DNA from: Corylus avellana
Taxonomy: Eukaryota > Streptophyta > Magnoliopsida > Fagales > Betulaceae
Direction: 5' to 3'
DNA length: 64,000 bases
Assembly: GCF_901000735.1 (NCBI RefSeq)
Contig: NC_081545.1
Span: forward strand, 17,616,758 to 17,680,757
Made by a program: the position numbers and the translations under genes. Every line of letters begins with the position of its first letter. Positions within the stretch are counted from its first letter, which is position 1. Shown in pieces: positions 34,255-44,804 of this stretch. The notes under the pieces are model-generated. The model was not told where the DNA came from, did no database searches, and saw only the letters and a program-made list of their open reading frames with translations.

Positions 34255-34500
34255 ATAGTAAAAACCAAATACTATTCTACTTTCCATTTACAATTCTACC
34301 CTCATTTTACTGTTACACCTACCAACACTATTATACCTACCATTAACTATTCTACATTTCATTTACAATTCTACCCTCCTTTTACTATACCAATGCTATT
34401 ATACCTACCATTAACTATTCTACCTTCCCTTACTATTCTAGTTACCAATACTATTCTTCCTACTATTTACTATCCTATTATTTCACCAATTACCATTCTC
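34255..34500 (-). repeat. Degenerate CTACCATTTACTATTCTA repeat
   Basis: This is the minus-strand counterpart of the array at 13060-13310, again beside the TATA box. Confidence 0.7.
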
Positions 34501-34627
34501 TAATTACCACTTTCCGTAACACCATAAATTTCCCAAGAATTAAAATCATTGGCTAAAATGAATATTAAAATAACATCATCATCAAAATAATCTATTTTAA
34601 TAACTTTGAAAATTCTGGAGTGCTACA

Positions 34628-34822
34628 CTGTGCGTAGCACAATATTGTTCTATCAATGAAGATGCGACAGGATTCTGGCGAGAGCTAGCAGATCAAAGAC
34701 GAGAGGCTCGGGAGGAGAAAGTCTTGACAAACCAAAGATTAACTAACTTAGAAGAACTAATGCGGTCCATTCTAAACCGATTGCCACCACCATCAGGAGC
34801 ATCTTCTTCGGGACCACAATGA
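34628..34822 (+). pseudogene. Envelope-position ORF of CE, C-terminal part
   Basis: The open frame ends with a TGA at 34820-34822. It has a charged, probably coiled-coil segment (FWRELADQRREAREEKV, then TNQRLTNLEELMRSIL) and a PPPSGASSSGPQ tail. It follows directly after the LTR insertion and probably completes the ORF begun at 31129. Confidence 0.6.
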
Positions 34823-36210
34823 GAGGGGAACAACCGTCTAGCTGAAGACATTAAACTTAGCGCTCATGGGAGGCACCCCATAGTTGTCCTATTATTTTTC
34901 TATTTTTTTTTTCCATTAATCTTTATGTTTATGTTTATTTTTGTTTTGTTTCCTTTTTATTTGTTTTAGTGTTTTATTTTGCAAGGACAAATTTACTTCG
35001 ATTCAAGTTTGGGGGTGTGCTATGAGCCATGCTATTCCAGACAGTTTTGTCCATATCCCGGGTAAATTATTTCCATGTTATAGACACATTGGGGACAATG
35101 TGTAATTTATGTTTGGGGGTATGGGAACACTTTACACACACTTTGTCCCAGTTTCATGTTGTTTTGTTTTTTTGTTTTTTTGTTTTTTTTTTAGTTTTGT
35201 TGTTGTTTTTTAGAAAAAAGGGAAAAAAAAAAAAAAAAAAAAAGAAAAAGATAAATATATGCATGTTCATGTTTGCCTTAAGATTTTGGTTGACCTAAAA
35301 GAATTGTGATTTGATTTCATTGGTGAGCTTAAAATTTTGAACACATGATCTGATGATAGAATTTGTTAGTCGATTACTTGCTTAGGACAGTTGAGAATTC
35401 ACATGTTTGATCTGATCTTACATAATCACATTAGCACATAATCTGTGGGGTATCACATGAAGTCTGATGTGTATGTTTCTATGTCTTGGGTGAAACTAGA
35501 TGATCTATTAGATGGACCTCTTGCCTCAAAGCATTGAGTGTTCATGTCAAAAGGTGAAGAATTTTGATTTGGTTAATGTCATGGTTAGTTTGGTTTCGTA
35601 GCCTTTTTTACTCGAGTTAGTAAGTCCTTAGGGGTGTTTTACACCTAGTGCTCTAAAAACACCTGGTTTGGGAGTCATTGACTTAACACTTGTTACATGG
35701 GTCAATTAGAAAGCTTAATGGAACCAAACATTGCACAGCCTGACCAAGAAAAAAAATGAAAAAGAAAAAGAAAAATATGCCATAGTTATTCGTTCTAATA
35801 GGGATTTCAGTGAACTGTGAGATATTGAGACATTGCACATTGGAAATAATTGGAAGCTTCATATTTATGTGTTAGTTCATTTTACACAGTTTCAAATTTG
35901 TGATGCCTTAGCATGTCTTTTGTAAGTAATTAAACTTTAAAATTCCAACTCATTGTGAAGATGGAGTTTATCTTTTTAAGCTTGCTAATGAATGAAAATC
36001 ATGATCTTGAGTGATACCTTAATTATGGATAATATGAACTTGTGCATAATGTTTGTGGGTAACATTTTAGGGGTTTAAAAGGCTTGTTGCATATGCTAAA
36101 TGCAACTGTACATCCCACAAAAGATGGATTTATCTTTTTGTTTTCTATTTTTTCGTTTAGTTTTTAGCTTCGTATTGCTAAGGGACTAGTAATATGTAAG
36201 TTTGAGGGTG
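34823..36210 (+). other. 3' noncoding region of CE with three PPT-like motifs
   Basis: The conserved block TTAAACTTAGCGCTCATGGG lies at 34851-34870 and continues GAGGCACCCCAT. CATTGGGGACAATGTGT follows near 35087. PPT-like AAGTTTGGGGGTG words lie at 35004-35018 and 35111-35120; the one next to the LTR (AAGTTTGAGGGTG) is at 36198-36210. A poly-A run is at 35224-35243. Nothing codes. Confidence 0.75.
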
Positions 36211-36403
36211 TGTTAAGTGCCAAAATATTCATATATTAGCCCATAACTTATATTTGTTAATTCCTTAGTTTTGTTAGTTTATGCCATTTTAGTTCTTTTA
36301 TGTGCTTTCTATGTTTTTGTAGACTTTTGGAAGAAAAGGAAGCAATTTTGGAAGTTTCGGGCTTAAAGAGCAATTTTGGGCAAAGCTGGAGGCTCTAGTA
36401 GTG

Positions 36404-36585
36404 CGATCGATCGTAGTGGAGCTCCGATCGAGCGCACTACAAGCAAGGACCAGACGCAAGGCGTGAGCTTGTGCGCACAAGAAGCAACCTCGATCGCATT
36501 TTGCAATTTTTACGATCGAGCGCCCAACACAGACGATTGATCGCAATCCTGCGATCGATCGCACACGGGATGCAATCGAGCGCAC
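36404..36585. repeat. CGATCG array, CE 3' LTR
   Basis: Seven cores, including two overlapping pairs (CGATCGATCG at 36404 and 36552), each next to GCGCAC or TCGCA words. Confidence 0.9.
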
Positions 36586-37104
36586 CTGTGCATGAGGAGC
36601 AAGCCAGCCGTAGCCTTTTTATGGAAAGTGCTTCTTTTAGGGTTTTGAAGCCTTGTGTGAACTAGGACTCAAACCCTACATTTTTTAGGGTTTCTAGAGT
36701 ATTCCTAAGGCCTATAAATAGACCCTTGAACATTTAGAATAGACACACAATTTCCAAGGAGAAGAATTGGAGCTCTTCAAGCTCAAGTTTCGGGTTTATT
36801 CTTTTCCTTTCTATTTTATTTTATGAAGATGTTTAACATCAAAATCATGTGTAACTAAATTTCTTAGTAGGGCTAGATTGAAGCCCTAATTTTGTTTATT
36901 TAATATTTCAATATTGGCGCCTTTGTGATGATCATGTTGTGATATTTAACTTGATTAATTCCTATTTTTATGAATTCCTCATGTGTTTTGTCTCATTAAC
37001 ATGTGCATGTGGTATGGACTAGTTAGTTAAATCAATTTGGACGACTGAGTTCTGGGTTTAATAAGAGTAACAAAAGAAATCTATACTGGGTTCTTGGGTT
37101 AATC

Positions 37105-37305
37105 AACATGGAAAACCGAAAGTATACACCCATGCTCTAGGTTCCATGTGTATGTCGATTTTCATAGATTCATGCTTTCTTAAAGAACTTAGTATACACC
37201 CATGCTAAATCCTTTAAGAAAGAAAAGAGTTAGAGTACACCTATGCCTAACTCATTGCTTAGGAAAATCTATAGCTTAAGGAGTATACACCCATGCCCTT
37301 AGGTT
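37105..37305 (+). repeat. Four GTATACACCCATGC motifs, CE 3' LTR
   Basis: They lie near 37121, 37192, 37233 (variant) and 37282, each with an ATG inside. Confidence 0.8.
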
Positions 37306-37580
37306 GACAAACATTAGGTATGCATAACATGATTAAAGCATTGACATATTGTTATATTATATAAGCATGATTAGTGGTGGATATCAAAGCCCTACCTTTT
37401 TATTATTATCAACTCAAAATCAATCTTTGTTTTGTTACGAAATTTATTTTAAGCAAAATTTAGCAATCCTCATAGGAATGATCTCATACTTGCACCATTT
37501 ACTACAATATTGATCTTGTGCACTTGTTAGTAAAATGTACAATTATTTGCCTGTTAATTTAAGTAGATATTTGCACAATA

Positions 37581-37842
37581 GTCCTCAAGAGTGTGAGCAT
37601 CATCTAGTCTATAACTCTGAATCTTCATATAGTTATTTCTCGGGTTTGGCTGCCCCGTAGTGGTTTTACCTTTGATGTGTTCAAAGGATTTTCCACTTCG
37701 TAAACAAATCTTTGTGTTGTGGTTGTGTGGATGTTTCTATATCTGTGATTGATTTAATATTGAGCATAGCTTTTTAATTTGGTTATCTAATTTGCTTATG
37801 CGTTCGTTTTGGGGGTAGAACACAATCCTTGTGTTTTATTAA
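37581..37842 (+). mobile_element. 3' end of a copia LTR (fragment)
   Basis: It aligns with the last part of the LTR at 39385-39678 (GTCTATAACTCTGAATCTTC, GTGTTGTGGTTGTGTG, GAGCATAGCTTTT). The left part is missing at the CE insertion edge. Confidence 0.75.
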
Positions 37843-38503
37843 AATGTAATCCAACATCAGCTTCGGTATGTGAAGCATGGAGCATCCATGATGACAATCC
37901 TGAAAGAAATGTTTGTAGAGAAAAGTCTTGTTGCTAAGTCAGACACGATGAGAACTTTGTTAAATACAAAGATGGCTGAGGGAACTCTAGTGAGAGAGCA
38001 TTGTTTGGTTATGATAGCCATGCTCAATACACCGGAGGTACTGGTGCTAAAATTGACGGAGAATCTCAAGTAGATATGATTCTACACTCTTTGCCAAATT
38101 CGTTCAATCAGTTAAGGCTAAATGTGTTGATGAACAAAACTGAATACACATTGGCAAAACTGATGAATGAGTTAATCGCAACGGAAAACATCCTAAAGTC
38201 CAAAGTCATAGTTAACTATGCTCGTGCTTCTAAAAATGGACTGAAAGTTTCAAAGAAGCATCTCAAGCCTTTTGTTTAAAAGCTTAAGAAAGGTGGCAAA
38301 TGGACAATAGGCAAGAAAAGTGGTAACTGTCACCACTATGATAGGCCTAAACTCTAGAAGAAAGAATGCCCCAAGTATCTTGCTTCCATAGGTCAAGGTA
38401 ATGTATCTTCCTTTTTGGTTGAAATAGGTTTAGTTGTGAATCCACTAGATTCTTGGTGTGTGGATTCACAATCAACTAATCATGTCTGCAATTCATTGTA
38501 GGG
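37843..38503 (+). pseudogene. gag: Ty1/copia gag and protease start
   Basis: The UBN2-type gag reads SDTMRTLLNTKMAEGT then, after a frame change near 38040, DGESQVDMILHSLPNSFNQ and YTLAKLMNELIATENIL. The zinc knuckle is damaged (NCHHYDRPKL, stop, KKECPKYLA: the second Cys is Tyr). The protease active site reads WCVDSQSTNHVCNS, with DSQ where DSG is expected. It runs directly into the LTR at 38504 with no RT, RNase H or integrase and no PPT, so about 3 kb of pol was deleted. Confidence 0.8.
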
Positions 38504-39678
38504 TGTTAGGTTTAGTTTGGCCTTCTTTAATGATCAAAACATTTGTTTGTATTTTTCCATTCTTCCTCAAATGTCGGGGTGAAGATTAGATGTTTGTTAG
38601 AGTTCTTTTCCTTCCCTGTTGTATTGGCGTCAGAACAAGACTGAAGGAGTGCTCTATGGTTTCTCGTCAGTAACCCCGTCAAAATGGGGCATGTAACCTA
38701 AAGTTTCTATTTCCCTATCAGAAGTCACGTCAGAACAGGACATGTAATGAGAAGCTACTAGTTTCTCGTCAAGAACCTCATCAGGACGGGACATGTAATG
38801 GGAGGTTACTGTTTCCTCCTCAAGAACCTCTTCAGAACGGGACATGTGACAGGACCAAAGCTGAAGCTACTGTTTTCTCGTTTGAAGATGCGTTATGACG
38901 GGCTCGTGACTGGTATTTAGATCTAATTTTTACTCTTTGCGTCCTAACAAGGATTAACTCCCGTTATGACAGGAATGGCTCAAAATACAGATTTTGGCCT
39001 TCTAGTCAGAATGGAAGAAAATCCCAATTAAGACGGAATAGGAAAAATTTTATATCTATAAATATCTATCTCATTTTCTGTAGAAGTCTTTGAACCTCTC
39101 CATTTCCATTTATGCTCTTCTGAGTTTGGAGGTTCCCGGTGAAGAAAGGGTTGCATTATCACTCATAGAAGTGATATTCTTCACTGTTGTTTGTAGCAAG
39201 TGGAGTACCTAAAAAGCTGGAGTCTTCCATCACTTGGGGTTTTTGTTTTTGATTTCAAACCACACCATACACATCACTTAGCCGCAAAGAAGTCTACTGA
39301 AAAGTCGATCAAGAGATGCGCTGCATGAAGGTGATCACGATGTAGACAAGCTAGGAAGCTTGTTCTTCTTACTAAGTTTAGAAGTCCCCTCCAGGGAGTG
39401 AGTATCAACTAGTCTGTAACTGTGAATCTTCATATAGTGATTTCCTAGTTTTGGCTGCTTCGAAGTGGTGTTTCCCTTGAGGTGCTCAAAAGGGTTTTCC
39501 ACTTCATCAACAAAATTTTGTGTTGTGGTTGTGTGAATGTTCTTTTTTTTTGTGTTGGTTTATTTTTAAGCATAGCTTCTTTTTTTCCTTATATAAACTG
39601 CTTATGAGTTTGTTTTGGTTATATAAATCGCTTTTGTGTTTGATTTGAGGGTAGAACATCGTCCTCATTGTTTTTTCA
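38504..39678 (+). mobile_element. Copia LTR, copy 1
   Basis: TGTTAGGTTTAG...GTTTTTTCA, 1,175 bp, with a TATAAATA box at 39057-39064 and a PBS two bases after its end. Confidence 0.75.
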
Positions 39679-39680
39679 AT

Positions 39681-39692
39681 TGGTATCAGAGC
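39681..39692 (+). other. PBS, initiator tRNA-Met (copia, copy 1)
   Basis: TGGTATCAGAGC, continuing GGGTTCAC. Confidence 0.9.
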
Positions 39693-42600
39693 GGGTTCAC
39701 TCGGTTTTGTCTCACGTCTTAAGTGTGTTCAATGACCCCCACTCTTTTGGGACGATCTATCCCTGTTCCAAGTGTTCCTTCCATTTTCATTGGAAGTGAT
39801 TTTGAACTTTGGAATGTTCATTTAAGAGCCATGTTTAAGAAGTTTGTTTGTCCATTTTTGTTTAGCATTACTAGAAAGTTTGTTTCTTATCTTATTGCAT
39901 TCTAGTGCATGCTCTGGGTATTTTCGTTTTGTTTTATTTTTATCCCATGTTTTTATGAGTTTTTCTCTTGTTGGGTTTTTTTTTTTTTTTTTTTGTGTCT
40001 TTCTTTGGGAGTGCTCTCTCCCTAGATCTTGTTAAGTACTTTCTTCAAAAACTTATTGTGCACTTTATGAATCTCTCATTATTGCAAACCTGTGTGATGC
40101 TCGTTATTGAAGTTGTCTTATATGATGGCTTGTAGAGTTTGTGTGTGTGCTTTGATGCTTATGTTTATTCTAAGCCTTGTCATTTTTATGCACACTGTTT
40201 TCACAAGTTTTGACGGATTTCACATCTATTAATTTGGGCAAAAACTCTTATGAGTATTTTTGGTTTTCCCTATTCAAATTGACCTTGCAAGTCAACCTCA
40301 CAACTTAATTGTTCATGGCATCACCTTTTTCAATGACAAGCAAAATATGATCAAAGACCAAATTTTTAGCAAAATTGTGACAAAACATATTCTTAAAAAT
40401 TTGCTTCTGAAATCCTTATAGAAAGAGCTGGTGTCATAATCATTGCGGAAAAAGGTGAAACACCCACGAGATTTAATTTGTATAAATTCTCTTGGACAAT
40501 TGAAGAGGAATGGGTGTATGACTTTTTTATTAAAGTTTAGGAAAAAGGGTTTGACTTTTGCATTAAGTGTCACCATTTTTCATGTGAGATGTGATTGCTC
40601 TATGCCTATGTGACATGTGCCCTCTCTTGTGAAATGATTCACACATATCACTATGACATGTTTTAGCCTGTTCATTTGCATCATTGTCATAAGCATGTTT
40701 TGGATAAACCATCATGTTTATTCATACTTTGACTAAACTGTAGAACATGTTAGTTTTTGATGAGATGGTTTCTCTCATATTTTAATAAGTGTTTATTGTA
40801 AGTGTACATGTTGATTGGGTGAAAGTATTTGAGTTTGTTTGTTTTTAAAAGGAAAAATGGGTGAAGAGGATTGTTTCCTGTCTTCCCGTCTTAATGGAAA
40901 TTTTCAACCGTCGTAACGGGAATGTGTTTTGTGTTCTTCTGTTAAAATAGGATTCTATGCGTTTTGTGATATTCTCTTCTTCTCGTCTTAACATTATTTG
41001 TTTTCATTAAAACGGAAATTGGGAGACAAATAGTCACAACGCCTAACACCCTGTTTTTTTTTAATGAAAATTGTTGTTGCTTCACTCAAGCTCTCTCTTC
41101 TAAGGGATTTTGTGTGTGTTTCTTATTGGTTTTGTGAAGCCTTCGTTCTATATCATCCTTAATTAGGTTTATGTCTTTTCTCCTCCCTCATTGTTGAGTT
41201 GATGTTTGGATTTTGTTCCTTCATTGGTCTTCAAACCTTTGTCTTTTGAATATTTCTCACCTTGTTGGGTCTATGCTCCTTGATTGACATTTATTGATTG
41301 TGTGTTTTGGCTTTGGTTTCAATCTCTTGAGCTTATTGGGGTCTGTTTTGGCTTTTACATCTTCGAGAATTTGAGTTTATTTTTGGGATTTGGGTTTTCA
41401 TGTTTTGAAAATAAATTATTGAATGCTTTTGTTCTCTCAACATGCATTTTGCCTATTTTGCCTATTTTGCCTATTGCTCATTTTGTGCTTAGTCTCTGAG
41501 CTACTCTTTGGTTCCTCTTGAAGGTATATGTTCTTTATGATTCTTGTGCATCTCGGTACACACTTTGACTGATATTGATGCTCTCATTCATATGTTAATC
41601 TTTGTCTTTCTCACAACAAAATTTGTGTTTTTCTGTTCAAAAACCCTTTTTGTCGTTTGTGTGTACTTGCATATAGGGTCTTGATTATGTCTTGAATCTC
41701 TCTTTATGCCTTCTAGAATCCAAGTGTGCAGTCTTCTCCATTTTGGATATCTCTTCTTAAAGGTGGTTGTTGGTTGTGTTCACCTTCCAGTGCTAGGTTG
41801 AGGTGTGGTTGAGGTGTGCTTTTTAATGTGGTTGTACTGAGGTTGTGTAGAGTGTATTCTCTTAATTCTTTGCCAGAATGTCATCTTTCCCTTACTCCCA
41901 AAGAGCAAGAGTTGATGTTAGCCCTACACCTCCTATGGCTCCATCTGAAGTTGAACTTGCATTTGCCATGAGATTTGTGACTGGCAGTGGCTGAGCTATG
42001 TTCCTTTCCAAGAAGCTCAATCGCGAAAAGGGGTAAAGGTCCTCTTGACCTTAAACTTTTTGTTCACATACATGCAATCTTATATGTTTGTGCATCACCT
42101 TTACTTAGGTGATTGAATTCCTTTGTGATTGCAGTGTGTTGTATCTTTGCATGCCTCTAGCTTTTATCCTTTTTGCCTATTGCATGCTTGTTATGCCTTT
42201 GAGTATGTGGTTGAAATTTGGATGAACCTCTGGTTATTCACTTTCAATTTTTGGGATCTTTCTTTTATGTAGTACTAATGCATATGTTTTGTTCTTTGAC
42301 TTTTTTGTCTTTTGTGCATTTTTTTTTTTTTTTTTGATGATTTGGGTGTTCATTGATTCACATGCTTGAGTATTTCTGTTACAGGGTTGGTAGTGCATTC
42401 TTTTGACTTGCACATTTGTTGCTATATGTTGGAATTCTTTGGGACGAATCTAGGATTCATGGTGCTTGATTGTAAGTTTATCATAATTTAACATGTTTGG
42501 TTGTCTTATGTGTCTAGATAACATGTTATGTTGATTGCTTATTTCCTCCCATTATATATTCCCATAATATGTGAAATTGGTGACAATTGCCTTTTGATTG

Positions 42601-42863
42601 TGTGTTGAGATATTGCAATTGTTCACTCACATGTTCTGATTGTGCGTCTATGGCCTATTGATGATATGTGCTTGAAATTTGTAAATGCCATGTTGATTGT
42701 GGTGATTTTCTTTGGCCTTTTGGTCTTAACTTTGTTTGGATGATATGAAACAACCATTTGAATAAAACGTGTTTCCTTGAACCGTTTACAATTTTCATGT
42801 GCATGGGTTGAGTCTACCATGCTCTCATGTTTGTATTTTGTGTTCTTAGTGTGTGTTTTGACA
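39693..42863 (+). mobile_element. Copia internal region, mostly noncoding, T-rich
   Basis: A short gag-like start (FIGSDFELWNVHLRAMFKKF at about 39778-39840) is followed by no further recognisable domain. The plus strand is strongly T-rich and A-poor throughout, with T runs at 39978-39994 and 42320-42337. Short open stretches inside are low-complexity and do not resemble a protein I know. Confidence 0.6.
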
Positions 42864-42868
42864 TGAGC

Positions 42869-43077
42869 TGTAACACCCCGATCCCATATTGGGAAGATGA
42901 GAAGAAGCCCACATATAGTGGATGGTTTATAGAGATAGTCATGGGTGCTAAGTCCCACATTGCCTAGTTACTAGGTGAAACTGGGCTTTATAATGAATTC
43001 TAGGGAAACTCTAAATTGACTAGTCATTTTGGAGTAATAGCGCAGATGTGGCTAGCGCTTTTCCCTGGGTCGTTACA
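42869..43077 (+). mobile_element. TRIM-type solo LTR, 209 bp, TSD TGAGC
   Basis: TGTAACACCCC...GGTCGTTACA is flanked by TGAGC at 42864-42868 and 43078-43082. It contains GAAGATGAGAAGAAGCCCAC and AAGTCCCACATTGCC, typical of miniature LTR elements. There is no internal region. Confidence 0.85.
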
Positions 43078-43082
43078 TGAGC

Positions 43083-43509
43083 CCTCTTTGTTCATTCTTT
43101 GGTCTTTTGTAACCGTCCTAATTTATTCATTCCAATGATACAAGTGATGCCACTTGAAGCTCCTTCCTCGTCTTTTATAACAAATTGGGGAGAATGTGGT
43201 TTGTTGGAACACTTGTTAGGAAGAGGTTGCTCATGTTAAGGGAGAGTTAACATTAGAGACCCCCCCCCCCCCCTCTTTTTTAGGTATCTTTGATATCTCT
43301 TGTTATCCTTGACATATTCTGTGAGATTGTTTGGCTTAATATGCTTTATTTTGACATATTCTTGACATGTGTCTTTCTTATTGTTTGTTATTCTCTTTCC
43401 TCTTGTCTTATCACATGAATGTTAATTTGGGGAGAATGTGTTTCATTCTGAATCCCTTTGACCATTCAGACAAAAAGGGGGAGAGTATTTTGTGTGAAGG
43501 TGGAACTTG
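43083..43509 (+). mobile_element. Copia 3' internal part with PPT-like tract
   Basis: It has a poly-C run of 14 at 43261-43274 and GACAAAAAGGGGGAGAG near 43468, a purine tract seen at the 3' end of SIRE-like copia elements. No 3' LTR follows, because another LTR begins at 43510. Confidence 0.55.
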
Positions 43510-43717
43510 TGATGAGTGTCAAATATTGTATATTTGAGCCCCTTAATTTACACTTGTTAATCTTTTAGCTGTATTATGTTTTGATGTTTTGTGTTAGTTT
43601 TGGTATTTTAGTTTTTTGTAGGTTGCTAAGGGAAAAATGCGCCTTTAAAGTAAAAAATACGGAGTTTGGAAGAAAGCTAGAAAAAGTGCCATCAAAGTAG
43701 GACCGAGCGCACCACAC
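43510..43717 (+). mobile_element. Start of an Athila-like LTR, cut by element H
   Basis: TGATGAGTGTCAAATATTG and what follows matches the U3 start of the solo LTR at 28331. Element H begins at 43718; the remainder would lie beyond the right end of H. Confidence 0.7.
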
Positions 43718-43908
43718 TGTTAAGTACCAAAATATTCATATTTTAGCCCTTAACTTATAATTGTTAATTTCTTAGTTTTGTTAGTTTGTACTATTTTCTT
43801 TCTTTTATGTGTTTTCTGTGATTTTGTAGGCTTTTGGAAGAAAATGAAGCACTTCTAGAAAGTTCGAGCATTAAAGAGCAAATTTGGGAAAGCTAGAAAT
43901 TCTAATAA
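43718..43908 (+). mobile_element. Start of element H 5' LTR, copy 1, ends at gap
   Basis: It matches 56519-56709. TGTTAAGTACC opens the LTR. The sequence stops at the N run just before the decayed CGATCG array. Confidence 0.85.
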
Positions 43909-44042
43909 NNNNNNNNNNNNNNNNNNNNNNNNNNNNNNNNNNNNNNNNNNNNNNNNNNNNNNNNNNNNNNNNNNNNNNNNNNNNNNNNNNNNNNNNNNNN
44001 NNNNNNNNNNNNNNNNNNNNNNNNNNNNNNNNNNNNNNNNNN
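43909..44042. other. Assembly gap (134 N)
   Basis: The non-round length suggests an estimated or partly filled gap. Confidence 0.99.
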
Positions 44043-44724
44043 GAAAACCGGGAAACCGGGAAACCGGAAACCGGAAAACCGGGACCCGGTTCCGGTTCCG
44101 GTTTCAAAACAAAAAAAAACCGGGACCCCGGTTCCGGTCCCGGTTTTTGGCACCCGGTCAAAACCGGGAAAACCGGAACCGGGTATTAAATAATATATAT
44201 ATATTTTAATTCTTTTACTCTTAGTATTACGCAATACTCAGTATATATATAAAACAATACTTTTTATTGTTTTAATGTTTTATTTATGTATCTAATTTAA
44301 AATTATGTTTAGGGTATTTTAAAAAATTTGAATTTTTATTTTTAAGGCTCATATAGGCAAAAACATTGATTATTTAGGATTTTTATGCTTTTTTAGGTTT
44401 ATTTTTTAATTATTTGAAACAATCACAATAAAACCTCTTTAATTTAGACAAAAAGATTAATAGTTTCTTTTTTAAATGAGCTAACTTATGAAAAAAATAA
44501 TGGGCTTATTTTAGGCCCAATACCTAAAATAAGCCCCAAACACTAATTATTTTCAAAAACCGGGTACCGGACCGGGTAAAACCGGAACCGGCCGGAAACC
44601 GGGACCCCGGTTAACCGGGGTCCCGGTTCCGGTTCCGGTTTCCCAAAACCAAGAACCGGGGTACCCCGGTTCCGGTTCCGGTTTTGGCCAAAAACCGGGA
44701 AACCGGACCGGGTTGACACCCCTA
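44043..44724. mobile_element. Possible non-autonomous DNA transposon with AACCGG arrays
   Basis: Two GC-rich arrays of AACCGG / CCCGGTT words (44043-44181 and 44556-44720) flank an AT-rich core of about 370 bp without ORFs. The right edge, read on the minus strand, is TAGGGGTGTCAACCCGG, which resembles plant hAT terminal repeats. The left terminus lies in the gap, so no TIR pair or 8-bp TSD can be shown. Confidence 0.45.
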
Positions 44725-44728
44725 TTAG

Positions 44729-44804
44729 TAACATGTCAAAACTGACACGTTACTAATCCTTTTGTATTATTTAGTAACGTGTCAGTTTTGACACATTACT
44801 ATTT
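44729..44804. repeat. Two adjacent hairpins, AGTAACGTGTCA arms
   Basis: AGTAACATGTCA-AAAC-TGACACGTTACT is followed after about 20 bp by AGTAACGTGTCA-GTTT-TGACACATTACT. Each is a 12-bp stem with one mismatch, and the two are inverted relative to each other. Confidence 0.85.

Larger units (their letters stand above)
32051..34627 (-). mobile_element. Solo LTR of the 12652 family, with a nested LTR
   Basis: Plus-strand ends TGTAACATCCC and GAGTGCTACA are the reverse of the LTR at 12652-14691. Without the nested LTR it is about 1.19 kb. The TATAAATA box (minus) is at 34250-34257, with a (CT)n run at 34062-34091. Flanks TTGCA and CTGTG do not match, so no TSD is seen. Confidence 0.7.
19660..37580 (+). 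mobile_element. Athila-like element CE, non-autonomous, with nested insertions
   Basis: One plus-strand element is split into pieces: 5' LTR end, PBS, gag and protease start at 19660-22057; protease end at about 28152-28330; integrase C-terminus and a further ORF at 29733-32050; the end of that ORF and the 3' noncoding part at 34628-36210; 3' LTR 36211-37580. The insertions are D (22058-28157), a solo LTR (28331-29727) and an LTR with another LTR inside (32051-34627). RT, RNase H and the integrase core are absent. Linking the pieces rests on reading-frame order and TSDs. Confidence 0.75.
36211..37580 (+). mobile_element. 3' LTR of CE
   Basis: This is 1,370 bp, TGTTAAGTGCC...TTGCACAATA (CA end changed to TA). 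The TATAAATA box is at 36713-36720. The CGATCG array is in U3 and four GTATACACCCATGC-type motifs are in U5. Confidence 0.9.
38389..43908 (+). repeat. 5.5-kb near-identical repeat, copy 1
   Basis: Collinear with 51200-56709. I counted about 17 single-base differences, a few run-length changes and one short indel (near 41790-41815). It ends exactly at the N run. Confidence 0.95.

Noticed and set aside
35000..35125. Internal PPT-like words as the starts of further LTRs
   Set aside because: The sequence after them (TGCTATGAGCC, TATGGG) does not match any LTR start, and no LTR end follows.
39844..40035. Short hydrophobic ORFs in the T-rich copia region (both copies)
   Set aside because: T-rich DNA gives Phe/Leu-rich frames by composition alone; no domain and no homologue recognised.
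42623..42958. Minus-strand 111-residue ORF over the TRIM LTR
   Set aside because: It crosses a TSD and LTR boundary, so it is a chance frame.
43884..44234. Pro/Gly/Thr-rich frames in the AACCGG arrays
   Set aside because: They are repeat translations that run through an N gap.
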